Source: Bacillota bacterium (lineage in GTDB: Bacteria; Bacillota; Clostridia; Christensenellales; Aristaeellaceae). From it: 15,762 bases of DNA. Below are positions 7,427 to 15,160 of the stretch, in pieces (within the stretch, counting starts at the first letter, position 1; every line of letters begins with the position of its first letter). A program made the position numbers and the translations under genes. The notes under the pieces are model-generated. The model did no database searches. It had not been told where the DNA came from and was given only the letters and a program-made list of their open reading frames with translations. The stretch covers positions 1-15,762 of the forward strand of contig JAEYAR010000144.1 in assembly GCA_023404715.1 (NCBI GenBank), read 5' to 3'.

Positions 7427-8377
7427 TCACACGACGCCCATCGTGCGCAGGATAAAGATGCCGGCGGTCATCGTGAGCATGGAGAGCAGCACGGAGACCA
7501 CGATGATGCCCGAGGCGAGGTCCGCGTCGCCGCCCATCTTCTTGGTGACGATGTAGACGTTGGCGGCGGAGGGCACGCCGAAGAGGATGAAGAGCACGAG
7601 CAACTGCTCGTTTGAAAGGCCCAGCAATAGGCCGACGGCGACCATGACCACCGGCTGTAATAAGAGCTTGAGCGAGCAGGCGCCGAGGATAGGCTTTATG
7701 TCGTGCGCGATCTCAGAAAATTGGATGCTGGCCCCGATGACGAGCAGGGCGAGCGGGGTGCAAAGGCCGCCGAGATAGCCGAGCGACTTGGTAATCGCGA
7801 AGGGGAGCTCTACGCGGAGTAGCGCAAAGGGCAGGCCGCAGACGATGCCCAGGATCATGGGGTTCTTGATGATCTGCATTAGGATGTTGCGCACGTCGAT
7901 TTTTTTGCCCGTGCGGCCTGTAACGGTAAGCAATATGACGGCATATACGTTGTAGAGCGGTAGCACGAAGGCACTCGCGAGCGTAGCGGAGAGGGGGATG
8001 ACGCTCGTGCCCAGGATGTTTTGCATCAGGGCAAAGCCGATGTACACGTAATTGCCGCGAAACGCGCCGTGTGCGAACGCGCCGACCTTCTCCGGATGCT
8101 TTTTGAGCAGCAACGCGCCGACAGCCCACGAGAGCAGGAAGAACGCCGTCGTGCCCAGCATGCAGACGAAGATAAAGACGGGGCTGAACTGTGAAAAATC
8201 GCTCGTCGCCGTGTCGTAAAACAGCTTGGCGGGCAGGGCGACGTTGAAGACGAGCGTGCTAGCGCTGGAGAAAAAGCCCTCGTCCAGCATGCCGGAGCGC
8301 TTGACGAGCCAGCCGAGCGCGAGCAGGATGAAGATCGGCAGCGAGACGTTCAGGCTGAACAAGAAATTTTGCAGCAA
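7427..8377 (-). CDS. AEC (auxin efflux carrier) family transporter, malate-permease-like
   Basis: This 316-residue membrane protein has about ten hydrophobic helices in two halves, the layout and length of the AEC family. The first half includes LPIFILLALGWLVKRSGMLDEGF (14-36) and FNVALPAKLFYDTA. The second half has LCTPLALLVIGASI, the conserved helix pattern of the family, and the late LFGVPSAANVYIVTKKMG. Characterised bacterial relatives carry malate, malonate or other organic acids, while plant relatives carry auxin; the substrate here is unknown. The start is a TTG at 8377-8375 preceded on the minus strand by AGAAGG seven bases upstream, and no ATG at the N-terminus competes. It is the last gene of the leftward operon, 24 bp after the glycosyltransferase, and its transcripts would end at the hairpin at 7328-7372. 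Confidence 0.88.
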   Translation of the reverse strand: MLQNFLFSLNVSLPIFILLALGWLVKRSGMLDEGFFSSASTLVFNVALPAKLFYDTATSDFSQFSPVFIFVCMLGTTAFFLLSWAVGALLLKKHPEKVGAFAHGAFRGNYVYIGFALMQNILGTSVIPLSATLASAFVLPLYNVYAVILLTVTGRTGKKIDVRNILMQIIKNPMILGIVCGLPFALLRVELPFAITKSLGYLGGLCTPLALLVIGASIQFSEIAHDIKPILGACSLKLLLQPVVMVAVGLLLGLSNEQLLVLFILFGVPSAANVYIVTKKMGGDADLASGIIVVSVLLSMLTMTAGIFILRTMGVV

Positions 8378-8401
8378 GGGTTGGCCTTCTTTCTTCGATA
8401 T

Positions 8402-9385
8402 TTAATGGCGGTGCAGGCCGGCGTAGAGCTTGAGGAACAGGCGACGGCTAAACAGCAGCAGCATGCCCTGGCGGCGCACCGACTTGTCTCCGCTTTTTAG
8501 CGCGTACTCGCCGAGCGATGCGTAATGCAGGTTTAAAAAGGAGAGCGCCTGCGCCCGCACGTCGCCGGTAAGGCCGTAGGCCGGGATGTTCTTCGCTACG
8601 GAGAGCGCGATCTGCCCTATGCGGCGCCTGAGCATGCGCTGCCCGTCGGTCGGCGCAAGGCTGTCCGCGAGCGCGTCCAGCCGTTCGCAGATGGCAAAAT
8701 AGCTTTCACACCAGGCGGCATCCCTGGCAAACGAGCGCATGATGCTGCCGCGCCGCTGGCGGTAGCGCACGAGCAGCAGGTCGCTCATCGCCGCGCGATG
8801 GCAACGCAGCAGCGCCGGCGTCTGGAAGAGCTCGTCCTCAAAGAGCAGGCCTTCGGGCATGCGCAGGCCCTGCGCGAGCAGGTAACTGCGCCGGTAAAGG
8901 CACTGCCAGACCATGGGCTCATAGACGTCCGCACGGCACTGGGCGGCGAAGAGCGCATCGCCCGCCATCGCATCTGTGCTGGGCGGCTGGGGGGCAGGCA
9001 ACGCCTGGCCTGTCTCGTCGTCGAAGGATTCGAACCGCGCCTTGAGCACGTCCAGTTGCTCGCGCTGCATGCGCTCGGCGAGGGGGAGGAGGCTATCCGC
9101 CACGGGCAGGTCGTCGCTATCCAAAAAGAAGACGAGTTCGCCCTTCGCCGCATCGAGCCCCGTGTTGCGCGCGGCGGAGAGACCGCCGTTTTCAGCGCGC
9201 GTCAGAACGCGCATGGCGGGGTAGCGGCCGGCAAAGGCGTCCGCGATGGCGCGGCTTTGATCCTCTCCGCGATCGTCTACCAGCAGGATTTCGACCGTTT
9301 CTGACGGCAGGGCGGCGAGGCGCGTGAGACAATCGGCGATATAGCGCTCTACGCCGTAAAAGGGAACGATGATGGAAAGCAGCAT
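8402..9385 (-). CDS. Glycosyltransferase family 2 protein
   Basis: This 327-residue protein has an N-terminal GT-A domain of family GT2: SIIVPFYGVERYI (4-16), VEILLVDDRGEDQS (31-44), ENGGLSAARNTGLDAA (65-80) and KGELVFFLDSDDL (81-93), whose DSDD at 89-92 is the metal-binding DxD. The rest (about 200-327) is helical and basic without clear membrane spans, so it is likely cytoplasmic or peripheral. Family members transfer sugars from nucleotide donors to glycans or teichoic acid; donor and acceptor are not predictable here. The ATG at 9385 follows TAGGAGGA (9391-9398 on the minus strand), which includes the TAG stop of the upstream EndoQ-UvrD gene, 10 bp away. Why a surface-sugar enzyme should follow a DNA repair gene is not evident; simple operon sharing is enough to explain it. 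Confidence 0.88.
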   Translation of the reverse strand: MLLSIIVPFYGVERYIADCLTRLAALPSETVEILLVDDRGEDQSRAIADAFAGRYPAMRVLTRAENGGLSAARNTGLDAAKGELVFFLDSDDLPVADSLLPLAERMQREQLDVLKARFESFDDETGQALPAPQPPSTDAMAGDALFAAQCRADVYEPMVWQCLYRRSYLLAQGLRMPEGLLFEDELFQTPALLRCHRAAMSDLLLVRYRQRRGSIMRSFARDAAWCESYFAICERLDALADSLAPTDGQRMLRRRIGQIALSVAKNIPAYGLTGDVRAQALSFLNLHYASLGEYALKSGDKSVRRQGMLLLFSRRLFLKLYAGLHRH

Positions 9386-9395
9386 GCGTCTCCTC

Positions 9396-12300
9396 CTATA
9401 TGCCCAGAAAGCTGAGCTGTTTGCCTTCGGCGGGACGGGCGGCTGTCCTCGCGCGCTCGCGGCGAAGAGATGCGCCTGGCAGATCGTCGAGGAAGGGGGA
9501 GGGCGCGCCGTACGTCAGCAGGAGCAGCTCCTCTTTGGCGCGCGTCATGCCTACGTAGAAGAGCCTGCGCTCCTCGGCCTCGTTTGTCTCACGGCCGGGC
9601 ATGCGCAGCGGCAGCACGGCGTCGTTCACTCCCGGCAAAAAGACGACGGGGAACTCGAGCCCCTTAGAGCCGTGGAGCGTCATGAGCTGCACGGCGTCGG
9701 GCGTATAGGCCTTCGCGCCGCAACGGGAGATGTCCGCCTCGCCGCCGAGGGAGAGCGTATCCAGCAGCGAAGAGAGGCTTTGATGTAGCGCGGCGATGCC
9801 GAGCAGGCGCTCCATCGCTAAGGAGGATGCGATGCCCTCCATCAGCATAAACGACTCGATCAGCTTATGCGGACGCTCCTTCGCAGCGCGCGGCGTAAAG
9901 CGCGAAAGCTTCTCCAAAAGCTGCGGCGCTGCGTTCGCCTGCAGCACGGGGTGCAGCGCAAGGCGCAGAAAGTGGACGCATGAAAGCACCTGCTCATCCT
10001 CGAGCGTGCCGTCGCGGCCGGTGACGACGTAGGGAATGCTCTCCTTTTTCAGGCACATCTCCAGCATCTCGGCCTGACGGTGCGTACGGTAGAGGACCGC
10101 GAAATCGCCAAAACCGCGGCCCGCGCCCCCGCGGGACTGCTCCTGCGCGTCCAGCATGTCGATGCCGCCGACCATGCGGCCGATTTCCTTGACGATGAAC
10201 AGCGCCTGAGCAAACTCGTCCGCCGCGGTGAGCAATCGTACGCGCGCGCCCGAGGGCCTACGGGCGACGAGCGCGCGGGGCGTGCCGTCGCGCTCAACGA
10301 CAGGCAGGGCGCTGCGCAAGATCTCGGGTGTTGAACGATAGTTCTCCTGCAGGCGGACGACATGCGCGTCGGGCTTCGCGGCAAGGAGGCGCTCAAAGCA
10401 GTGCGCGTCCGCCCCGCGGAAGCCGTAAATCGACTGATCCGGATCGCCGATGACGAAGAGGGACTCGCTCTCTTTTGACCAGGCCGCCACCAGCTCGTAT
10501 TGCACGGGGTTGATATCCTGAAATTCATCGACCAGCAGATGGATAAAGGCGCGATGGCTGAAGGCTTCGTCTTGCGCCAGGGCTTGTGTCAGCAGATCGT
10601 CAAAATCGCGCAAGCCCTGCCGTGCGAGGCTCGCCTGATAGGCCGCGAGGGCTTCGTCTTCAAGGGTCGACGCCAGGCCGTTTTTGCGGCGAGAAATCTC
10701 TGAAAGCAGCTTGCGTGCCGTGGTCTTGAGGGCGAGGGCGTCCACGGTCTCCTGCGCGGCGGCGAGCGCCTGCGCCCCGTCCGCGAGGGAGATTTCTTCC
10801 TGAGAGAGCAGTCGCAGGCAGATGGCGTGGAACGTGCCGATCGTCATAGCGTGGGCCGCGCGCCGGCCCAAACGCTTTTCGAGGCGCGCTTGCATCTCGC
10901 GCGCCGCTTTATTGGTGAACGTCACCGCCGTAATGCGCTCGGGCTTTACGCCCAGATCCTCTATCAGATGCGCGATGCGGGAGACGAGCGTCTTCGTCTT
11001 GCCCGTGCCGGGCCCGGCGATGACCGCGACGACGCGCCGCGCGGCGGTGATGGCCTCCTGCTGGCGCTCGTTCGGCGTATCCGCAGGCGCTGGCGTTTCC
11101 GGCGCGGCGTGCGGCTTTACGGTGGGGCTGAGCGGCGCGGAGGCCTCTGTTTTATCAGAGCGCCTTCGCGTCTCCTCTGAGGGCAGGAAGCAGATTTGCC
11201 CGGACAGCGCCTCGATCTCGTCCGGCCGGAGCACCTGCACGCGGCCAAATTCGCCGTCATATCCTGGGGCCGCTTCGATCTGCCCCAGGCGCACGCGGCG
11301 GATGCCCTCCGCAACGCAGGGGCCGGCGGCACGCGCGATGTCCTCCAGGGGCGCCTCACGCAAAATAAAGAACTCGTCGCCCAGGGCGTGGGCCAACGCC
11401 TCGTAGCGCGCGGCCGTCTTTTTACTCACAGCCGACGCGCCGATAGAGGCGGCGACGACCTCGGGCAGGGGCACGAGGCGCTCGAAGGGGAGCGCGTCCG
11501 CCGGTCGATAGTTCTCCTGGCGATCTGCGAGCTGAAGGACGCGGTGCAAAACGCCGAACGTCAACCTTTTGCCGCAGACGGGGCACAGGCCGTTCGCTTC
11601 CTCTGCCTGTACTGGGGAGAGGCACTGGCCGCAATTGCGGTGCCCGTCGAAGTGATACTTCCCTTCCTCCGGAAAGAACTCCAACGTGCCGGCAAAGCCG
11701 CCCGGGCGCCCACGCGTGATCGCGCCGCGCAGGGCCGCATAGGAGAGATCGATATCGAGCAGATTGGCCTCGCGCCCCAGCTTGGCGGGCGAGTGCGCGT
11801 CGGAATTGGAGACGAGCGTGAATCGATCAAGCGCGGAGAGCCGCCAGTTCATCGACGGGTCGGAGGAAAGGCCGGTCTCTACGGCGCCGATGTATTTTGT
11901 CAGATCGCCAAAGCAGGCCTCGACGGTATCAAACCCGGAAAAAGCGCCAAAGAGCGAAAAATGCGGCGTCCAGATGTGCGCGGGGATGAAGATCGCCTCC
12001 GGGCAGACGTCCAGCGTAATCTCCAGCAGGTCGCGGCTGGAGAGCCCCAGAATCGGCCGTCCGTCCGAGTGCACGTTGCCGATCGCTTCCAGCTTGCGCG
12101 AGAGCGCGTCGGCCGCTTCAAGGCCCGGCAGAAGGATGACGTTGTGCACCTTGCGCGTGCGCCCGTCCTGCTTGTAGATCGAGCTGATTTCGGCGGAGAG
12201 GACGAATCGCGGACGCGTATCCGGCGCGCTGCCGGTCATGCGCAGATCCTCCCGCAGGGCATAAAGGCCCTCCTCCGCAGGCACGAGCTTTTCCTTGAGC

Positions 12301-12449
12301 TCCTGACGCCAGGCGGGATGGGTGAAATCGCCCGTCCCGAGCAGGCCGATGCCCTTGCGCCGCGCCCAAAGGTCGAGCTGCTCGGGCACGCAATCGCCGC
12401 TGGTCGCGCGCGAATATCTGGAGTGGATGTGCAAATCCGCGATGATCAT
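9396..12449 (-). CDS. EndoQ endonuclease fused to UvrD/Rep-type DNA helicase
   Basis: One 1017-residue polypeptide carries two DNA-repair modules. Residues 1-425 match EndoQ, which nicks DNA 5' of deaminated bases such as uracil and hypoxanthine. They include the PHP metal motifs DLHIHS (5-10), GTGDFTHP (38-45), E87, H102, HIWTPH (158-163) and SNSDAH (214-219), then a zinc ribbon CxxC..CxxC (273, 276, 289, 292). A Pro/Ala-rich linker (about 425-460) follows. The helicase (460-1000) has GPGTGKT (479-485), DEFQD (641-645), GDPDQSIYGFRG (668-679), QENYRS (701-706), TLHGSKGLEFP (924-934) and FYVGMTRAKEE (964-974), all superfamily-1A motifs. It is shorter than PcrA/UvrD. The last residues, QLSFLGI (1011-1017), resemble a clamp-binding peptide. 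An ATG at 12461 would add four residues, but the AAAGGA ribosome site touches it, so 12449 is preferred. It leads a leftward operon. Confidence 0.9.
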   Translation of the reverse strand: MIIADLHIHSRYSRATSGDCVPEQLDLWARRKGIGLLGTGDFTHPAWRQELKEKLVPAEEGLYALREDLRMTGSAPDTRPRFVLSAEISSIYKQDGRTRKVHNVILLPGLEAADALSRKLEAIGNVHSDGRPILGLSSRDLLEITLDVCPEAIFIPAHIWTPHFSLFGAFSGFDTVEACFGDLTKYIGAVETGLSSDPSMNWRLSALDRFTLVSNSDAHSPAKLGREANLLDIDLSYAALRGAITRGRPGGFAGTLEFFPEEGKYHFDGHRNCGQCLSPVQAEEANGLCPVCGKRLTFGVLHRVLQLADRQENYRPADALPFERLVPLPEVVAASIGASAVSKKTAARYEALAHALGDEFFILREAPLEDIARAAGPCVAEGIRRVRLGQIEAAPGYDGEFGRVQVLRPDEIEALSGQICFLPSEETRRRSDKTEASAPLSPTVKPHAAPETPAPADTPNERQQEAITAARRVVAVIAGPGTGKTKTLVSRIAHLIEDLGVKPERITAVTFTNKAAREMQARLEKRLGRRAAHAMTIGTFHAICLRLLSQEEISLADGAQALAAAQETVDALALKTTARKLLSEISRRKNGLASTLEDEALAAYQASLARQGLRDFDDLLTQALAQDEAFSHRAFIHLLVDEFQDINPVQYELVAAWSKESESLFVIGDPDQSIYGFRGADAHCFERLLAAKPDAHVVRLQENYRSTPEILRSALPVVERDGTPRALVARRPSGARVRLLTAADEFAQALFIVKEIGRMVGGIDMLDAQEQSRGGAGRGFGDFAVLYRTHRQAEMLEMCLKKESIPYVVTGRDGTLEDEQVLSCVHFLRLALHPVLQANAAPQLLEKLSRFTPRAAKERPHKLIESFMLMEGIASSLAMERLLGIAALHQSLSSLLDTLSLGGEADISRCGAKAYTPDAVQLMTLHGSKGLEFPVVFLPGVNDAVLPLRMPGRETNEAEERRLFYVGMTRAKEELLLLTYGAPSPFLDDLPGASLRRERARTAARPAEGKQLSFLGI

Positions 12450-12518
12450 ATCGAAAACCATTCCTTTCGCCGGTTCCCGGCATGGAGAAGAGCCCTCAAG
12501 GGCGTTTATGTCTGTTCC

Positions 12519-12547
12519 ATGATACCCCGTTTTTCGCGCGGATGCAA
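12519..12547 (-). promoter_or_regulatory. Candidate promoter for the leftward EndoQ-UvrD operon
   Basis: Read on the minus strand, TTGCAT (12547-12542) and TATCAT (12524-12519) are separated by 17 bp, resembling a sigma-70/SigA -35 and -10 pair. Transcription would begin near 12512, giving a leader of about 60 bases before the start at 12449. A short inverted repeat GCCC TTGA GGGC (12492-12503) lies in that leader. This is a match by eye only. Confidence 0.35.
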
Positions 12548-12598
12548 GGAAAAAACGCGTCTACCGGTCAGAAACCGCGGCGGAAACGGAAAAGGAGC

Positions 12599-12653
12599 TT
12601 GCGCGTGTATGTCGAATGTGCGATAATAGTTAGTATCTTTGGCCGTCTATAAT
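12599..12653 (+). promoter_or_regulatory. Candidate promoter(s) for the rightward glycosyltransferase operon
   Basis: TTGCGC (12599-12604) and GATAAT (12622-12627) are spaced by 17 bp, a plausible SigA promoter. A perfect TATAAT also lies at 12648-12653 but has no good -35 at the right distance. Its transcripts would start near 12660, just before the ribosome site AAGGGGGGG (12662-12670) of the glycosyltransferase gene. Either or both could serve. Confidence 0.35.
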
Positions 12654-12676
12654 GTGCCTTGAAGGGGGGGACGCGC

Positions 12677-13645
12677 GTGGTCAGCGTGGTCGTGATCGGC
12701 AAAGACGAGGGCGTGGGCATCACAAGCTGCCTGCAAAGCGTTCTGGCCGCGCTCACAGGCGCGGTTCCCTTTGAGATCCTTTACGTAGATTCGCACTCGC
12801 AGGACGATTCCCTCGCACGCGCCCGCGCGCTCGGCGCGCACTGCTTTTTACCGAGGGAGCGCCGGACGACCCCGGCGCTCGGGCGTTTCATCGGCGCGCG
12901 GGAGGCGCGGGGCGAGCAGGTGCTCTTCCTGGACGGGGATATGACGCTGGAGCCGGGCTTCGTCGAGGCGGCGCTCTCGGCCCTGGCGGAGGGATACAGG
13001 GGCGTATGCGGCATCCGGCGCGACGTCTACATGCGCGGCGGCGAGATCTGCGGGGAATGCGGCAATTACTTTGGCTGCCGCGAAAGGCGCGTTGCGCCGG
13101 AGTTTGGCGGGGCGGTGCTGCTGGAGCGCGCGGCGCTGCTGGAGGCCGGCAGCTGGGCGCCCGCAGTCGAAACCTGCGAGGAGGCGGAGCTGTACGCGCG
13201 CCTTAAGCGCTGCGGCATGCAGGTCGTAGAGCTGCCCATCCCGATGATCACGCATACGGACCGCGTGCGCGATGCGCGCGGCTTGCTCGGGACGATTATT
13301 TCGCGGCGCCGCCTCGGGCAGGGGCAGGCGCTTTGGCACGCGATCACGCGGCGAAGCGCGCGTTTTTTATTGCAGGGGGATCTGACGACGCGCGCATGGG
13401 CGATCGAGGCGGTCGCGTTGGCGGTAGCCCTGGCGGCGGGGTTGGCTTTGGGCGGAATGAAAGGTTTTAGCGTCTTTGCGCTCCTTTTTACGCTATGCCA
13501 AGGCGCGCTGCTCGCGTATCTCAGGCGCAGGGGACGCGGGCGCTCTCTCGTATCGGCCTTGCTGCTCTTGTTTTACATGCCTGCGGGGATGCTCACATAC
13601 CGCAGGCGCGATGAAAGCTATGCGCGATGGGGGGCGACGACTTGA
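12677..13645 (+). CDS. Glycosyltransferase family 2 protein with C-terminal membrane segments
   Basis: This 322-residue protein begins with a GT2 domain: VSVVVIGKDEG (2-12), FEILYVDSHSQDDS (32-45) and QVLFLDGDMTLEPGF (81-95), with the metal-binding DGD at 86-88. GGAVLLERAALLEAG and ETCEEAELYARLKRCG (166-180) form the acceptor-side block. Two or three hydrophobic segments follow (about 243-280 and 290-305), anchoring it to the membrane. An insert at 121-135 holds C125, C128 and C134, unusual for the family. I choose GTG 12677 because AAGGGGGGG lies six bases upstream; a TTG at 12659 would place that site inside the gene. It opens a rightward operon, and its stop overlaps the next start. Sugar donor and acceptor are unknown; a surface glycan or glycolipid product is inferred from the membrane anchor and the neighbours. 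Confidence 0.85.
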   Translation: MVSVVVIGKDEGVGITSCLQSVLAALTGAVPFEILYVDSHSQDDSLARARALGAHCFLPRERRTTPALGRFIGAREARGEQVLFLDGDMTLEPGFVEAALSALAEGYRGVCGIRRDVYMRGGEICGECGNYFGCRERRVAPEFGGAVLLERAALLEAGSWAPAVETCEEAELYARLKRCGMQVVELPIPMITHTDRVRDARGLLGTIISRRRLGQGQALWHAITRRSARFLLQGDLTTRAWAIEAVALAVALAAGLALGGMKGFSVFALLFTLCQGALLAYLRRRGRGRSLVSALLLLFYMPAGMLTYRRRDESYARWGATT

Positions 13646-14652
13646 ACAGGCCGTATGTCAGCTTTGCCGTCGTCGCCCTCGATGCGAGAGAGCCCCTGGA
13701 GGATCTGCTTTCGGATTTGGCGGCGCAGGATTACCCGTCCGAGCGCATCGAGGCGCTGCTCGTCGACAGCGCATCGACAGACGGCACGCGCGCCCTAATG
13801 GAGGCCTTCGCACGCGAAGCGCCGATGCGCGTTCGGGTGCTCGACAATCCGAAGCGCTGGCTCGCGCCTGGCATCAACGTGGCGCTCGACGCGGCCCAGG
13901 GCGAGCTTTTCATTCGCCTGGACGCGCATGCTCGCATCCCCAGGGATTTTATTTCGAACAACGTATGCGCGATCGAGCGCGGGGAGGACATCGTCGGCGG
14001 GCATGTGGAGGGAAGCCCCCCGAAGACGCCCTGGCAGGCGGTGCTGACCGCGCTGGACGTCTCGCGCTTCGCGGGCGGGGCCGCTCCCTTTCGAAACGCG
14101 GGCAGGGCGCGGGATGTGGATACGCTCGCCTATGCGATGTACCGCCGGTCGGTTTACGACCGCGTGGGGCGCTATGACGAGCGATTACGGCGCACGGAGG
14201 ACAACGAGATGCATTACCGCATGCGGCAGGCGGGCTATCGCTTCCGCTACTGCCCGCGTATCGTCTCCTATCATGCGGCGCGTGCGTCGCTCGGGGGACA
14301 GCTGCGCCAGAAGTGGGGAAACGGTCTGTGGATCGGGCGGACGATGGCCCTCTCCCCGCGCTGTTTTTCGCCGCGCCACTTTGTGCCGGCGCTATTCGTA
14401 CTGGCGCTTTTCGCAGGCACGGCCATGGCGCTTTGCGGCCTGACCCCACCGCTGATTTTGTTGCTATGCGCATATGGCGCGGCGGACGTTTACTTTGCGC
14501 TGCGCGAGGCCGCGGCCGCGCCTGTCGGCCGGGCCCTTTGCCTGGCGGCGCTGCCCCTGCTATTTGCGTGCGTGCACGTCGTATACGGCGTGGGAACGCT
14601 GCTGGGGATGATGACGATGTATCAAATAGGGAGGACTCAAAATGGCGATTGA
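13642..14652 (+). CDS. ExoA-like membrane-associated glycosyltransferase family 2 protein
   Basis: This 336-residue enzyme has a GT2 domain: VSFAVVALDAREPLEDLL (6-23), EALLVDSASTDGTRALME (37-54), GELFIRLDAHARIPRDF (87-103) with the D-A-H form of the metal motif, and RRTEDNEMHYRMRQAGYRF (183-201), the catalytic ED block. The R-D-H-R-I-P pattern is typical of succinoglycan ExoA-like enzymes, which add a sugar to lipid-linked intermediates. Three or four membrane segments follow (about 248-325). The likely start is TTG 13642, which overlaps the previous stop as TTGA and has a G-run at 13629-13634 as ribosome site. An ATG at 13627 would add five residues but has no clear ribosome site. The 3' end overlaps the YbaK gene by 11 bp. 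With the gene before it, this forms a pair of membrane-linked glycosyltransferases that may act in sequence on one glycan. Confidence 0.86.
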   Translation: MNRPYVSFAVVALDAREPLEDLLSDLAAQDYPSERIEALLVDSASTDGTRALMEAFAREAPMRVRVLDNPKRWLAPGINVALDAAQGELFIRLDAHARIPRDFISNNVCAIERGEDIVGGHVEGSPPKTPWQAVLTALDVSRFAGGAAPFRNAGRARDVDTLAYAMYRRSVYDRVGRYDERLRRTEDNEMHYRMRQAGYRFRYCPRIVSYHAARASLGGQLRQKWGNGLWIGRTMALSPRCFSPRHFVPALFVLALFAGTAMALCGLTPPLILLLCAYGAADVYFALREAAAAPVGRALCLAALPLLFACVHVVYGVGTLLGMMTMYQIGRTQNGD

Positions 14653-15118
14653 ACGCGTTCGTGAATACTTAAAGCGCTTTGGCGTGGAGGACCGGATTCT
14701 TGAATTTGAGGTATCCAGCGCGACGGTCGCGCTCGCGGCGCAGGCGCTTGGCTGCGAAGAAGCGCGCATCGCAAAGACGCTGTCTTTTGTGCACGGAGAG
14801 GAATGCCTCCTGATCGTCGCCGCGGGCGACGCGAAGGTAGACAACGCGAAGTTCAAGGCGCAATTCGGGATGAAGGCCAAGATGCTGACGCCCGAGGACG
14901 CGCAGCGCCTCGTCGGCCATGCGGTCGGCGGCGTATGCCCCTTCGCGGTGAACGCGGGCGTGCCCGTCTATCTGGACGCGTCGCTGAAGCGCTTTGAGAC
15001 GGTATTTCCGGCCTGCGGGAGCGCAAGCAGCGCGATCGAGATGACGCTCGCGGAGCTTGAGCAATTCTCCTGCGCGGCCGCATGGGTGGACGTATGCAAG
15101 GGATGGCAGACGGAATAA
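14642..15118 (+). CDS. YbaK/EbsC family aminoacyl-tRNA deacylase
   Basis: This 158-residue protein matches the YbaK/ProX editing-domain family across its full length. Members hydrolyse wrongly charged tRNA, mainly Cys- or Ala-tRNA(Pro), in trans to prolyl-tRNA synthetase. Visible features are EARIAKTLSFV (40-50) with the key lysine K45, CLLIVAAGDAKVDNAKF (55-71), KMLTPEDAQRLVGHAVGGVCPF (80-101) with the conserved GGVCPF turn, and VYLDASLKRFETVFPACGS (109-127). The ATG at 14642 is preceded by AGGGAGGA (14628-14635) and lies inside the last codons of the glycosyltransferase gene. The sub-type (YbaK, ProX or another deacylase) cannot be fixed by eye. Its place behind glycosyltransferases looks like housekeeping read-through rather than functional linkage. 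Confidence 0.88.
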   Translation: MAIERVREYLKRFGVEDRILEFEVSSATVALAAQALGCEEARIAKTLSFVHGEECLLIVAAGDAKVDNAKFKAQFGMKAKMLTPEDAQRLVGHAVGGVCPFAVNAGVPVYLDASLKRFETVFPACGSASSAIEMTLAELEQFSCAAAWVDVCKGWQTE

Positions 15119-15160
15119 GACGATAGCCGCAAGCGTGATTGGACGGTGGAGGGAATTCAA

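Noticed and set aside
7349..7615. An 88-codon plus-strand frame running from the terminator into the permease gene
   Set aside because: It begins within the hairpin and continues antisense to the AEC transporter; its His/Glu/Asp-rich content is a shadow of membrane-protein codons.
11196..12626. A 476-codon open frame on the plus strand, antisense to the EndoQ half of the fusion gene
   Set aside because: It mirrors the coding frame of a clearly recognisable gene in GC-rich DNA, has no recognisable domain, and its arginine/alanine-rich content is typical of shadow frames.
12605..12652. A 15-codon GTG leader-peptide frame with AAAAGGAG about eight bases upstream
   Set aside because: No regulatory codon run or attenuator hairpin accompanies it, and the best promoter candidate would start transcription downstream of its ribosome site.
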